Assembly: GCA_031459935.1 (NCBI GenBank)
Contig: JAVKHN010000001.1
Location: 1-64,000, forward strand
DNA from: Sysuimicrobium calidum
GTDB taxonomy: Bacteria > Sysuimicrobiota > Sysuimicrobiia > Sysuimicrobiales > Sysuimicrobiaceae
Direction: 5' to 3'
DNA length: 64,000 nucleotides
Numbering within the stretch: position 1 is the stretch's first letter; each line of letters begins with the position of its first letter. The translations under genes and the position numbers were made by a program. Of the stretch, positions 1 through 7,890 are shown piece by piece. Below the pieces are notes generated by a model that ran no database searches, was not told the origin of the DNA, and was given only the letters and a program-made list of their open reading frames with translations.

Positions 1-151
1 GCCAGAGAAGGTGACAGCGGAAGTCGAAGAGCACCAGCCACGTGCGGCGGGCGACCCGCACCCGGCGGGGCGCACAGGAGGAGGCTTCCACCGCCACAGA
101 GAGCAGGCACAGGATGGCCGCCACCAATGGCGCGCTCCTCCGGACGCGCAT
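1..151 (-). CDS. N-terminus of a putative secreted protein (cut by window edge)
   Basis: An open frame starts with ATG at 151 on the minus strand and is still open at base 1, giving 50 residues. It begins with a basic stretch (MRVRRS), then a hydrophobic segment (LVAAILCLLSVAV) and small residues with a Cys (EASSCA), the pattern of a Sec signal peptide or possibly a lipoprotein signal. A purine-rich AAGGGA lies a few bases upstream of the ATG and can serve as a ribosome binding site. The gene diverges from the flavoprotein gene at 239. The mature part is too short to assign a family, so no function is given. Confidence 0.45.
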   Translation of the reverse strand, partial: MRVRRSAPLVAAILCLLSVAVEASSCAPRRVRVARRTWLVLFDFRCHLLW

Positions 152-238
152 ACCGAGTCCCTTTTTATTCCGGAGGTGTTTCCAGTGTGTGAATCCGGGC
201 CGATCCGTGGGGTATCCTGAGGGGGAGAGGATGGAGCG

Positions 239-646
239 GTGCGCCTGCGCAAGCGGCTGCTGAGGTTCCTGGAACGGGAGCGGATCTGCCGGGTGGCCAC
301 CACCGACGCGGAGGGAATGCCACACGTGGTGCCCGTCTGTCATGTGGTCCACCAGGGGCGGATCTACTTCGCCTCCGAGGCCGCATCCCGCAAGATCCAC
401 AACCTACGCCAGAACCCGCGCGCCGCGGTGACGGTGGACCTCTACACGGAGGACTGGGCGCGGCTCGCGGGTGTCCTGATCCAGGGAACAGCCCGGATCC
501 TCGAGCGGGGGCCGGAGTTCCGCCGGATCCGCAGGCTGCTGTACGAGAAGTATCCGCAGTATCCGGAGGAGGCGGCCCTGGAGGAAGGCGAGTCCGTGAT
601 CGTGGAGCTCACCCCCACGCACGTGGCCGCCTGGGGACTCGACTGA
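239..646 (+). CDS. PPOX-class FMN/F420-binding split-barrel protein
   Basis: This 135-residue protein matches the small pyridoxamine 5'-phosphate oxidase-like split barrel. It has an N-terminal helix, then RVATTDAEGMPHVVPV, a strand around RIYFASEAASRKIHNL, and AAVTVDL, which together form the flavin or deazaflavin (F420) pocket. Members reduce or oxidise small molecules, or only bind flavin, so the substrate cannot be read from sequence. The start is GTG at 239 behind GGGGGAGAGG. An ATG at 231 is in another frame and closes after ten codons. The next gene, an FAD-dependent reductase, starts 12 nt downstream and is probably in the same operon. Confidence 0.8.
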   Translation: MRLRKRLLRFLERERICRVATTDAEGMPHVVPVCHVVHQGRIYFASEAASRKIHNLRQNPRAAVTVDLYTEDWARLAGVLIQGTARILERGPEFRRIRRLLYEKYPQYPEEAALEEGESVIVELTPTHVAAWGLD

Positions 647-658
647 GGGGGTGGGACG

Positions 659-1846
659 ATGCCGCACTACCGCTACCTCATCGTGGGCGGGGGGATGACC
701 GCGGACGCCGCGGTGCGAGGGATCCGGGAGCTAGATCCGGACGGGAGCGTGGGGATCGTGGGCCGGGAGCCCCATCCGCCGTACAACCGTCCGCCCCTCT
801 CCAAGGGGCTGTGGAAGGGCGGATCCCTGGACCGCATCTGGCGCCGCACGGAGGACCTGGGTGTGACCCTGCACCTCGGCCGCACCATCCGGGCCCTGGA
901 CCTCGCGGCTAGGCAGGCCACGGACGACGCAGACGAAGTCTACTCGTTCGAGAAGCTGCTGCTGGCGACGGGCGGAGATCCCCGTCGGCTGCGAACGGAC
1001 GGAGCCCTCTACTTCCGCACCCTCGACGACTACCTCACCCTGCGGTGGCTTGCGCAGGAGCGGGACCGGTTCGTGGTGATCGGCGGCGGGTTCATCGGGT
1101 CGGAGATTGCCGCGGCCCTGGCGATGAACGGCAAGCGGGTCACCATGACCTTCCTGGAGGAGGGGATCGGCGGCCGGCTGCTCCCGCCGGAACTCGCCCG
1201 CTTCCTGAACGAGTACTACCGGGAACGCGGGGTGGAGGTGGTCCCCGGGCAGGGCGTGGTGGCCGTAGAGCGGATCGGGGAGCGGTTCGTGGTGCACACG
1301 GACGGCGGTCACCGGATGGAGGCCGATGGGGTGGTTGCGGGGCTCGGGATCCGACCCAACACGGAGCTCGCGGAAGCTGTTGGCCTCCCCGTGCAGGACG
1401 GCATCCTGGTGGACGAGCAGCTCCGGGCGGGCCATCCGGACGTGTACGCGGCAGGAGACGTGGCCCGCTTCTACAGCCCGGCCCTGGGGATGCGGATCCG
1501 GGTGGAGCACGAGGACAACGCCAACACCCAGGGCCTCGCCGCAGGCCGCAACATGGCTGGAGCCGGGGAGGCGTACACCCACCTCCCCTTCTTCTACTCG
1601 GACCTCTTCGATCTCGGATACGAGGCCGTGGGCGAGCTGGATCCGCGGCTGGAGGTCGTGGAGGACTGGAAGGAGCCGTACCGGGAAGGCGTGGTGTACT
1701 GCCTGGATCAGGGCCGGGTGCGCGGGGTGCTCCTGTGGAATGTGTGGGGACAGGTGGAGGCCGCCCGGGCCCTCATCGCGGAGCCCGGGCCCCATACGCC
1801 GCAGACCTTGAAGGGGCGACTGTCAAGCGGGTCGGAGGGAACATGA
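659..1846 (+). CDS. FAD/NAD(P)-dependent oxidoreductase (ferredoxin/rubredoxin reductase type)
   Basis: This 395-residue flavoprotein passes electrons from NAD(P)H through FAD to a small redox partner. Residues 6-14 hold the FAD-binding glycine loop (YLIVGGGMT) and residues 39-54 the conserved HPPYNRPPLSKG segment. Residues 139-149 form the NAD(P)-binding loop (VVIGGGFIGSE), and AAGDVA at 264-269 contacts the FAD ribityl chain. The C-terminal 110 residues match the dimerisation domain of AIF/rubredoxin-reductase-like proteins. There is no CxxC redox pair, so it is not a thioredoxin or lipoamide reductase. It follows the PPOX protein by 12 nt, and its stop overlaps the start of the BNR protein, so all three are likely co-transcribed. 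Confidence 0.9.
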   Translation: MPHYRYLIVGGGMTADAAVRGIRELDPDGSVGIVGREPHPPYNRPPLSKGLWKGGSLDRIWRRTEDLGVTLHLGRTIRALDLAARQATDDADEVYSFEKLLLATGGDPRRLRTDGALYFRTLDDYLTLRWLAQERDRFVVIGGGFIGSEIAAALAMNGKRVTMTFLEEGIGGRLLPPELARFLNEYYRERGVEVVPGQGVVAVERIGERFVVHTDGGHRMEADGVVAGLGIRPNTELAEAVGLPVQDGILVDEQLRAGHPDVYAAGDVARFYSPALGMRIRVEHEDNANTQGLAAGRNMAGAGEAYTHLPFFYSDLFDLGYEAVGELDPRLEVVEDWKEPYREGVVYCLDQGRVRGVLLWNVWGQVEAARALIAEPGPHTPQTLKGRLSSGSEGT

Positions 1847-2832
1847 CCGAACTCGTGGTGGGGATGGAGGATGCCGTGCTCCTCGTGCAGGCGCACCGGG
1901 GCGGCTGGCAGGCCGAGGAGCGCCTGCAGGGCCGGCGCATCACGTGCGTGGCCGCGGATGCTGCAGATCCCGGGCGGGTTCTGTGCGGGACCTTCGGCGA
2001 GGGCCTGTGGCGCAGCACGGATGGAGGGGAGACGTGGGAGCGGGTGGGCGAGGGCGTGGTGGGTGAGCAGGTGACCGCCGTGGCCGTGCACGCGGGCGTG
2101 GTCTATGCGGGGACTGAACCCAGCTTGGTGTTCCGGTCCGAGGACGGCGGCACGACCTGGCGGGCGCTCCCGGGCCTCCTGGAGCTCCCTTCCCGCACCA
2201 CCTGGAGCTTTCCCCCGCGGCCGCACACGCACCACGTGCGCTGGATCGCTCCGGATCCGCACGCTGCTGACTTCCTCCTCGTGGCCATCGAGGCCGGGGC
2301 GCTGGTTCGCAGCCCCGACGGCGGCAGTACGTGGCTTGATCGCGTTCCGGGGGGACCCTACGACGCCCACACCGTCCTCCTGCATCCCCGCACGCCCGGG
2401 CGGGTCTACGTCGCGGCGGGGGATGGCTACTTCGAGAGCTGGGATCGCGGGCAGACCTGGACCCAGCCCGAGGAGGGCCTGGAGCACCTCTACCTGTGGG
2501 GCGTCGCCGTGCACCCGGAGGATCCGGACACCGTTCTCGTCTCCGCGGCCTCCGGCCCGTATGCGGCGCACAACGCTCGGGGCGCGAGGTCCTTCGTGTA
2601 TCACAGGCCGAAAGGCTCTTTCTGGCGCCCCGTGATGCATGGCCTACCGGACCCGGAGGGGACCACGGTGAGTGCCCTCGCCGCGGATCCCCGTCGGTCC
2701 GGCGTGGTCTACGCGGCCAACAACCGCGGGATCTACCGGTCGGAGGACTTCGGCCTGCACTGGGAGCGGCTGGAGATCCCCTGGGACGTCCGGTACGAGT
2801 TCCAGCGCGTGGAAGGCCTCGTGGTGCGCTAG
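1843..2832 (+). CDS. BNR/Asp-box repeat beta-propeller protein
   Basis: The 329-residue protein carries five Asp-box motifs (S-x-D-x-G-x-T-W): RSTDGGETW near 58-65, RSEDGGTTW near 99-106, RSPDGGSTW near 157-164, SWDRGQTW near 199-206 and RSEDFGLHW near 300-307. These turns mark a sialidase/VPS10-like beta-propeller. No signal peptide is visible, so it is predicted cytoplasmic. Sialidase catalytic residues are not recognisable, and a carbohydrate hydrolase role should not be assumed. The ATG at 1843 overlaps the upstream TGA by 4 nt, which shows translational coupling to the reductase. The open frame extends far upstream, but that part is a shadow of the reductase gene. Confidence 0.8.
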   Translation: MTELVVGMEDAVLLVQAHRGGWQAEERLQGRRITCVAADAADPGRVLCGTFGEGLWRSTDGGETWERVGEGVVGEQVTAVAVHAGVVYAGTEPSLVFRSEDGGTTWRALPGLLELPSRTTWSFPPRPHTHHVRWIAPDPHAADFLLVAIEAGALVRSPDGGSTWLDRVPGGPYDAHTVLLHPRTPGRVYVAAGDGYFESWDRGQTWTQPEEGLEHLYLWGVAVHPEDPDTVLVSAASGPYAAHNARGARSFVYHRPKGSFWRPVMHGLPDPEGTTVSALAADPRRSGVVYAANNRGIYRSEDFGLHWERLEIPWDVRYEFQRVEGLVVR

Positions 2833-2835
2833 GCC

Positions 2836-3480
2836 ATGTACGGCCGCAGCCCGCTTCCCGGAGACTGTCCCCTCACCTGGGCCCTCGTCCTGGTGAACCT
2901 CTTCACCTTCCTGCTGGACTTCCTGGGCTTTCCTCTTTCCGATGCTTTTGCCTTCAACACGCTTTCTCCCCTCGCCCGTCCCTGGAGCTTTTTGACGTAT
3001 CCCCTCGTGGGTGCGGATTCCATCGTGGGGTTGCTGCTGGGCGCCTACGTGTTCTGGCTGCTGGGCGGTAGCCTCGAGCGGGCGTGGGGAGGGCGGGACT
3101 ACCTCCTCTTTCTGGGCCTCACCATCCTTGCCACCGCCCTGGGTCTTTGGATCGGTGCTGCGCTCCTCAACCGGGTGGCAGTGCTCGCGGGCCTATGGAT
3201 GCCCGTGGCCGCGGTCACCGTGGCGTGGGCCACCTTGAATCCCTACGAGCGGCTCCTGGTGTATTTCGCCATTCCGGTGGAGGGGCGGTGGCTGGGCCTG
3301 GTTGCCGCGGTAATCGTCTTCTTCTCCTTCCAGTTCCCCCTCGGGGCCTTCGCCCTCGGAGGGTGTGGGGTCGCGTGGTGGTACGCCCGGGGCGGCCGGT
3401 ACGTCACAAACCCCCTCGAGGCCTACCGGCGGTGGCGCCGCCGGCGGGAGTTCCGGCGGCTGTGGGACCGGGACCAGTAG
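2836..3480 (+). CDS. Rhomboid-like integral membrane protein lacking the catalytic Ser and His
   Basis: The 214-residue protein has about six hydrophobic segments and the overall rhomboid plan. WSFLTYPLVGAD at 50-61 matches the family W-R-x-x-T-x-x-F-x-H segment, and GGSLERAWGGRDYLLF at 77-92 matches the conserved G-x-x-x-E-x-x-x-G loop. Where active rhomboids have GxSG the sequence reads GLWMP (119-123), and the second catalytic region reads ALGGCG instead of HxxG. It is therefore predicted to be a non-proteolytic, pseudorhomboid-type protein that might bind membrane clients. It starts 4 nt after the BNR gene stop and is probably the last gene of that operon. The C-terminus is strongly basic. 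Confidence 0.7.
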   Translation: MYGRSPLPGDCPLTWALVLVNLFTFLLDFLGFPLSDAFAFNTLSPLARPWSFLTYPLVGADSIVGLLLGAYVFWLLGGSLERAWGGRDYLLFLGLTILATALGLWIGAALLNRVAVLAGLWMPVAAVTVAWATLNPYERLLVYFAIPVEGRWLGLVAAVIVFFSFQFPLGAFALGGCGVAWWYARGGRYVTNPLEAYRRWRRRREFRRLWDRDQ

Positions 3481-3485
3481 GCTGG

Positions 3486-3520
3486 CTTCAAGGGATCTTC
3501 ACAAACGGGGAGAGAATACA
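3486..3520 (+). promoter_or_regulatory. Tandem direct-repeat operator with -10-like element before the two-component operon
   Basis: CTTCA at 3486 and CTTCACA at 3497 are spaced 11 bp start to start, the one-helical-turn arrangement bound by OmpR/PhoB-family dimers. AGAATACA begins 16 nt after the second repeat start and can act as a -10 region, so the repeats would overlap -35 as in activator-dependent promoters. The same layout occurs at 7824 and 10488. It lies directly upstream of the response regulator gene and suggests autoregulation. That the regulator binds here is inference. Confidence 0.55.
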
Positions 3521-3639
3521 ACCGGAGGGGTCGGGTGGTGGCCTGCGGCCGGCTGCTCGCGCATCTGTGATCGTTGACCGGACGCGTGGACTCGTGGGAG
3601 GCTGCAAGGGGAACGGTGTCCGCGGGGAAGGGTCCGGGG

Positions 3640-4326
3640 ATGCTCAGGATCCTGGTGGTGGAGGACGAACCGGAGATCGCCCGGCTCCTGCGGTCGTACC
3701 TGGAGCGGGAAGGGTATGCGGTGGTGCTGGCCCGGGACGGTGAAGCCGCCCTTCGGGCCTTCGAGGATGCGAGTCCGGACCTCGTGGTGCTGGACCTGAT
3801 GCTTCCGCGTCTTGATGGCTGGCAGGTGATGCGGAGCATCCGGGAGGTCTCCCGGGTGCCCGTGATCATGCTCACGGCCCGGGACGGGGTGGAGGATAAG
3901 GTGGCGGGGCTGGAGCTGGGGGCGGACGACTACGTGACCAAGCCCTTCAGCCCCCGGGAGGTGGTGGCACGGGTGCGGGCGGTGCTCCGCCGCAACCGGT
4001 GGGGCGGTCGGGAGGAGGCGCACTTCGACGACCTCCACATCAACTACCTCACCCGGGAGGTCCGGTGGAGGGATCGAACCATCGGCCTCACGCCCACGGA
4101 GTGGCGGCTGCTGGAGGTTCTGAGCACGCATCCCGGGCAGGTGTTCACCCGGGTGCAGCTCATCGAGCGGATCTACGGTTACTCCTACGAGGGACTGGAG
4201 CGCACCATCGACGCCCACGTCAAGAACCTGCGGCAGAAGATCGAGCCGGATCCCAAGGAGCCCCGGTACGTGCTTACCGTCTACGGCGTGGGGTACAAGT
4301 TCGCGAGGCAGCCGGATGGTGGATGA
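3640..4326 (+). CDS. OmpR/PhoB-family response regulator
   Basis: This 228-residue transcription factor has an N-terminal receiver domain with acidic pocket E8-D9, phosphoacceptor D52 in VLDLMLP, T79 and K101 in TKPF. The C-terminal winged helix (about 130-225) shows LTPTEWRLLEVL, the recognition-helix region RTIDAHVKNLRQKI and YGVGYKF. ATG at 3640 is the best start because it begins the conserved ILVVEDE strand and follows AAGGGTCCGGGG. A TTG start at 3574 would add 22 residues with no family match. It overlaps the histidine kinase gene by 11 nt, and the pair forms a two-component system. The 11-bp repeat upstream suits this regulator class. Confidence 0.95.
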   Translation: MLRILVVEDEPEIARLLRSYLEREGYAVVLARDGEAALRAFEDASPDLVVLDLMLPRLDGWQVMRSIREVSRVPVIMLTARDGVEDKVAGLELGADDYVTKPFSPREVVARVRAVLRRNRWGGREEAHFDDLHINYLTREVRWRDRTIGLTPTEWRLLEVLSTHPGQVFTRVQLIERIYGYSYEGLERTIDAHVKNLRQKIEPDPKEPRYVLTVYGVGYKFARQPDGG

Positions 4327-5488
4327 CGGGAGGGCCCGCGGACGGGGATGGACCCTGCGAGCGCAGCTCAGTCTGGCCTTCGTGCTGGTGGCCGTGGCCT
4401 CGGTGGCACTGGTGGGCCTCTGGGCGCAGTACATCCTGGATCGGCAGTTCACGCGCTTCCTGGAGCGGGTGCGGAGGGGGGAGGTGACCTGGATCACAGA
4501 GCAGCCCCCGCACATCCGCGAGCTCTTCTACAGCACCGTGCAGCCCAGTTGGACCCGCAGGCTCTTCCACGCCTCCCGGCGAAAGTTCCTGCGGGCCTTC
4601 AACGCGTCCCTGTGGCTGGGCGGCACCACGGCGGCCGCGGTGGCCGTCCTGGCGGGCGTCTGGCTCGCGCACCGGCTCACGCGGCCCCTGCTGGATCTGC
4701 GGCAGGCGGTGGGTCGTGTCGCGGCGGGGGATCTGCGACAGCACGTGCGGCCCGGGCCCGGGGAGATCGGGGAGCTCGCCCAGGCCTTCAACGCCATGGC
4801 GACGCGGCTGGAGGCCAACGAGCGGCTGCGGCGGGAGTTCCTGGCCGCGGTGGCCCACGAGCTGCGCACTCCCCTCTCCATCGTCCAGGCGAACCTGGAA
4901 AGCTTCCTGGACGGGGTGGCAGAACCCACCCCGGAGCGCATCGCGGCCCTGCACACCCAGTGCGCGCTCCTGAGCCGCCTCATCAGCGACCTGCGAGATC
5001 TCAGCTTGGCGGAGGCCGGGCAGCTCCATCTGCAGCGGACTCCCACGGACCTCGGGGCCCTGTGCGCTTCCTGCGTGGAGGGGCTGCAGCCCTGGGCCGA
5101 GGAGCGGGGGGTCCGGGTGGAGCTGGAGGCTTTGCCGGGCCTGGTGGCGGAGGTGGATCCCGACCGCATGCGGCAGGTGGTGCAGAACCTCCTGCACAAC
5201 GCGGTTCGCTTCACCCCTCCGGGGGGAGTGGTGCGGTTCCGGGTCTCGCGGGCCGCGCGAGGGGTACGGATCGAGCTGGAGGATGAGGGACCCGGAATCC
5301 CGCCCGAGGATCTTCCCTACGTCTTTGAGCCCTTCTACCGGGCGGACCGGTCCCGATCCCGGGAGACGGGGGGGAGTGGGTTGGGACTCGCGGTGGTGCG
5401 ACGGTTGGTGGAATCCCACGGCGGGGAGGTGCGGGCGGAGAACCGGGTGCCGCGGGGAGCCCGGTTCGTGGTGGAACTCCCGTCCTGA
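4316..5488 (+). CDS. Membrane sensor histidine kinase (HAMP-HisKA-HATPase)
   Basis: The 390-residue kinase has TM1 near 17-40, a short extracytoplasmic loop of about 55 residues, and TM2 near 98-118. A HAMP domain (about 119-170) and a HisKA dimerisation helix follow, with phospho-acceptor H181 in AHELRTPL. The ATPase domain has an N box (QNLLHNAVRF, N291 and N295), G1 (DEGPGI, 323-328), an F box (FEPFYR) and G2 (GGSGLGLAV, 352-360). All catalytic boxes are intact. The layout resembles BaeS/CpxA, which sense envelope damage. It overlaps the response regulator by 11 nt and is followed after 9 nt by a VWA membrane protein, all in one operon. Confidence 0.95.
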   Translation: MVDDGRARGRGWTLRAQLSLAFVLVAVASVALVGLWAQYILDRQFTRFLERVRRGEVTWITEQPPHIRELFYSTVQPSWTRRLFHASRRKFLRAFNASLWLGGTTAAAVAVLAGVWLAHRLTRPLLDLRQAVGRVAAGDLRQHVRPGPGEIGELAQAFNAMATRLEANERLRREFLAAVAHELRTPLSIVQANLESFLDGVAEPTPERIAALHTQCALLSRLISDLRDLSLAEAGQLHLQRTPTDLGALCASCVEGLQPWAEERGVRVELEALPGLVAEVDPDRMRQVVQNLLHNAVRFTPPGGVVRFRVSRAARGVRIELEDEGPGIPPEDLPYVFEPFYRADRSRSRETGGSGLGLAVVRRLVESHGGEVRAENRVPRGARFVVELPS

Positions 5489-5497
5489 GGGGGGAGG

Positions 5498-6502
5498 ATG
5501 CGGTTTCTGTGGCCCGAGGTTCTCTGGGGTCTGCTCCTCGTGCCCCTGGGAGGTGCATGGTATCTCCGGGCGGTGCGCGCTCGGTCCGCCCACGCCACCG
5601 CCCACTCCTCCTTCCCGTACCTCCTCCTCGCCCCGGGGCCCCGCTGGCGTGCCCACCTCCCCGCGGGGCTGTACCTCCTTGCCCTCTCCACGGCAATCCT
5701 CGCCCTCGCGCGCCCGCAGCTCCCGTGGCCAGCTCCTGCCCACTGGCCCGTGGTGCTCATCCTGGATGTGAGCCGCAGCATGGAGGAGACGGACATCCGG
5801 CCCACCCGCATCGAGGCGGCAAAGCGGGCAGCCCAGGACTTCGTGCGGGCTCTCCCCGGGACCGTGCAGGTGGCCGTGGTGACCTTCGGGAACTACGCGA
5901 GCGTGGTGGTGCCCCTCACCGCGGACCGGCGGCGCCTCCTGGAGGGGATCACGGGGATCACCACCCAGCTGCGAACCCAGCTGGGCAACGGGCTCGTGGA
6001 AGGGGTCCGGGCCGTGGCCCCGGAGGGGAACGTCCTTCCGTCGTCCGGTGCCCCTCAGGCCGTTGCCATCCTCCTCTCGGACGGACGGGCCAGCGACGGG
6101 ATCCCCCCTCTGGAGGCAGCGAGGTTCGCGCGGGAGCGCGGGGTGCGGGTGTACACGGTGGGCATCGCCACCCGGGCGGATGCCTCGCAGCTGCGCAGCG
6201 GGTACTGGGGGGTACTGGACGAGGAGACGCTCCGGGCCATCGCCGCACAGACGGGCGGGCGCTACTACCACACCACCTCTGCCCGGGAGCTCCGGGCCGC
6301 GTACCGGGACCTTGCCCGGACCGTGGGGTGGACCCACCGGCCGGAGGAGGTGACGGGTCTGGGGACCATGCTTGCCGCCCTCCTCCTCCTCGCTGCGACG
6401 ATCCTGCACGCGCGCCAAACTCCCCTGGAGGGGATGGGCGGGGTTCGGTGGGATTTCCCGGTCACCCCCCGCCCGCGGAGGCCCGGCGCAACCGGTCCAT
6501 GA
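5498..6502 (+). CDS. BatA-like membrane VWA-domain protein (copy 1)
   Basis: The 334-residue protein has an N-terminal membrane segment beginning MRFLWPEVLWG, a second one near 56-73, a VWA domain from about 84 to 275 and a C-terminal transmembrane helix near 287-304. The metal-ion-dependent adhesion site is intact: DVSRS at 90-94, T141 after VVVPL, and LLSDGR with D195. This is the BatA/Aerotolerance layout, whose members act in envelope stress or protein folding in some bacteria, but the exact role is unknown. A close paralogue is at 9510. It is the third gene of the two-component operon. Its last 41 nt overlap the 3' end of the convergent tsaC gene. Confidence 0.85.
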   Translation: MRFLWPEVLWGLLLVPLGGAWYLRAVRARSAHATAHSSFPYLLLAPGPRWRAHLPAGLYLLALSTAILALARPQLPWPAPAHWPVVLILDVSRSMEETDIRPTRIEAAKRAAQDFVRALPGTVQVAVVTFGNYASVVVPLTADRRRLLEGITGITTQLRTQLGNGLVEGVRAVAPEGNVLPSSGAPQAVAILLSDGRASDGIPPLEAARFARERGVRVYTVGIATRADASQLRSGYWGVLDEETLRAIAAQTGGRYYHTTSARELRAAYRDLARTVGWTHRPEEVTGLGTMLAALLLLAATILHARQTPLEGMGGVRWDFPVTPRPRRPGATGP

Positions 6503-7427
6503 TGGCCCGGCCCAGGCCCACCTCTGGCACGGGCTCCACGTAGATCCGCTCAAGCTCCATCCCGTCCAGCTCGTGGAGCAGGTCGAACAGGCGCGCGGCG
6601 GCCTCCCGCAGGTCTCCCCGCGGGGAGAGCACCCGCACCGCGGCGAACCCATCCTCCGGAGCCCGCCGGAAGGCAAGGTAGGCGCTCCGAGGACGTGCCG
6701 GAGCAGGGACCTCCTCAGCCCGAGCGATGGAGAGGCCTGTGCGCGGGGCGTAATGGGAGGGGAGCTGTCCCGGGGCTCGGGGACGACGGGAGGGGGCGGC
6801 CACCTCCACCAGCCCCAGCACCGCCTCCAGCTCCTCCACGGGGACCGCACCCACCCGCAGAACCTGTGGGGGGTCTTGCAGGACGGAGAGGATGGTGGAC
6901 TCGATGCCGTACGGCGTGGGGCCCGCGTCGAGGATGAGGTCCACACCTTCCCCTAGGTGCCTTGCCACGTGCTCCGCCCGCGTGGGACTCAGCCGGCCGA
7001 AGGGGTTGGCACTGGGCGCGGCCACAGGGGTCTCCGCGCGCCGGATGAGCTCCAGGGCCACGGGATGCGATGGCTCGCGCACCGCTACGGTGTCGAGGCC
7101 GGCCGTCACGATGCCGGGGAGTTCAGGCCGCCGGCGCAGCACGAGCGTGAGGGGGCCGGGCCAGAACCGGCGGATCAGGACTTCTGCCACGGGCACCACC
7201 TCAGTGACGACCCGTTCCAGCATGGCACGGTCGCACACGTGCACGATGAGGGGGTCAAACGCAGGGCGCCGCTTTACCTCGAAGATGCGGGCTGCGGCCA
7301 CGGGGTCCAGGGCGTTGGCCCCCAGCCCGTACACCGTCTCCGTGGGGAATGCCACGAGCCCTCCGCGCCGCAGGATCCGTGCGGCCTCCTCGATGGCCTC
7401 CGGGGTTGCGGGAACCACGCGCGCCAT
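6462..7427 (-). CDS. tsaC: Threonylcarbamoyl-AMP synthase (TsaC/Sua5 family, long form)
   Basis: The 321-residue enzyme makes threonylcarbamoyl-AMP from threonine, bicarbonate and ATP, the first step of the t6A37 modification of ANN-decoding tRNAs. The YrdC domain (about 5-200) contains GGLVAFPTETVYGLG at 22-36, the KRRP nucleotide-binding motif at 52-55, PLTLVL and the APSANPFGRLSPT loop. The shorter C-terminal part (about 220-320) begins with PSHYAPRT, the Sua5-domain signature, so this is the long Sua5-type form. It is the only complete minus-strand gene in the window. Its 3' end overlaps the VWA gene tail, and its start lies 34 nt from the divergent small CxxC gene. Confidence 0.95.
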   Translation of the reverse strand: MARVVPATPEAIEEAARILRRGGLVAFPTETVYGLGANALDPVAAARIFEVKRRPAFDPLIVHVCDRAMLERVVTEVVPVAEVLIRRFWPGPLTLVLRRRPELPGIVTAGLDTVAVREPSHPVALELIRRAETPVAAPSANPFGRLSPTRAEHVARHLGEGVDLILDAGPTPYGIESTILSVLQDPPQVLRVGAVPVEELEAVLGLVEVAAPSRRPRAPGQLPSHYAPRTGLSIARAEEVPAPARPRSAYLAFRRAPEDGFAAVRVLSPRGDLREAAARLFDLLHELDGMELERIYVEPVPEVGLGRAIMDRLRRASAGGG

Positions 7428-7461
7428 CCCGCCTTACTTTACAATGGGATGGAGGGACGGA

Positions 7462-7809
7462 ATGGCGCTCGTGTTGAGCTTCCAGTGCGGTCGGTGCGGC
7501 CGGGAGTACGCGGTGTACTATCCGAAGGCCCTGGTGTATCCCCTCTACGGCCACGGGACCCGGGAGCAGGGCGCCCGGGAGGACGAGGAGGAGGCCCGCC
7601 GCGGAGCCCTAGACGCGCTCCGGACCCGCGCGGAATCCCAGGGGAAGGTATGGGTGAACGCGGGGGAGGTCCAGCGGATCACCTGCAGCTGCGGCAAGGA
7701 CCTGAACCTGGACCTCTCCATGCACCCCCGCATCCCCCAGCGCAAGCCCTCCGGCCCTCGCCAGGTGGGCCTCATCCCTCTGCACCCGAGCCCTCCCAAG
7801 AAGGAGTAA
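7462..7809 (+). CDS. Small CxxC/CxC putative zinc-binding protein
   Basis: The 115-residue protein has two cysteine pairs, C9-x2-C12 (FQCGRCGREY) and C75-x-C77 (ITCSCGKD), which together could bind one zinc ion. The region between them is charged and probably helical, and the tail is proline- and lysine-rich. I do not recognise a named family. ATG at 7462 is preferred because GGAGGGACGG ends a few bases before it. An in-frame ATG at 7444 would bury that site. It diverges from tsaC with only 34 nt between the starts, and TTTACAAT in that gap may be part of a shared promoter. It is followed by the stress-type operator at 7824. Confidence 0.6.
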   Translation: MALVLSFQCGRCGREYAVYYPKALVYPLYGHGTREQGAREDEEEARRGALDALRTRAESQGKVWVNAGEVQRITCSCGKDLNLDLSMHPRIPQRKPSGPRQVGLIPLHPSPPKKE

Positions 7810-7823
7810 GCGAGCCCACAGAA

Positions 7824-7858
7824 CTTCATCGCCTCTTCACAGCCGTGGGTAGGCTAGG
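7824..7858 (+). promoter_or_regulatory. Tandem direct-repeat operator with -10-like element before the YceI/protease/VWA operon
   Basis: CTTCA at 7824 and CTTCACA at 7835 have the same 11-bp spacing as at 3486. AGGCTAGG starts 16 nt after the second repeat start. A start codon follows at 7891, so the leader would be short (about 25-30 nt). The site is the likely promoter of the three-gene operon that follows and a candidate target of the response regulator at 3640. Confidence 0.55.
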
Positions 7859-7890
7859 GGGTGAAGACCCGAATTTAGCCGGAGGAGCGC

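Noticed and set aside
4274..6946. 890-codon minus-strand open frame
   Set aside because: It is antisense to the response regulator, kinase and VWA genes and shows no family motifs. GC-rich codon bias leaves such frames open.
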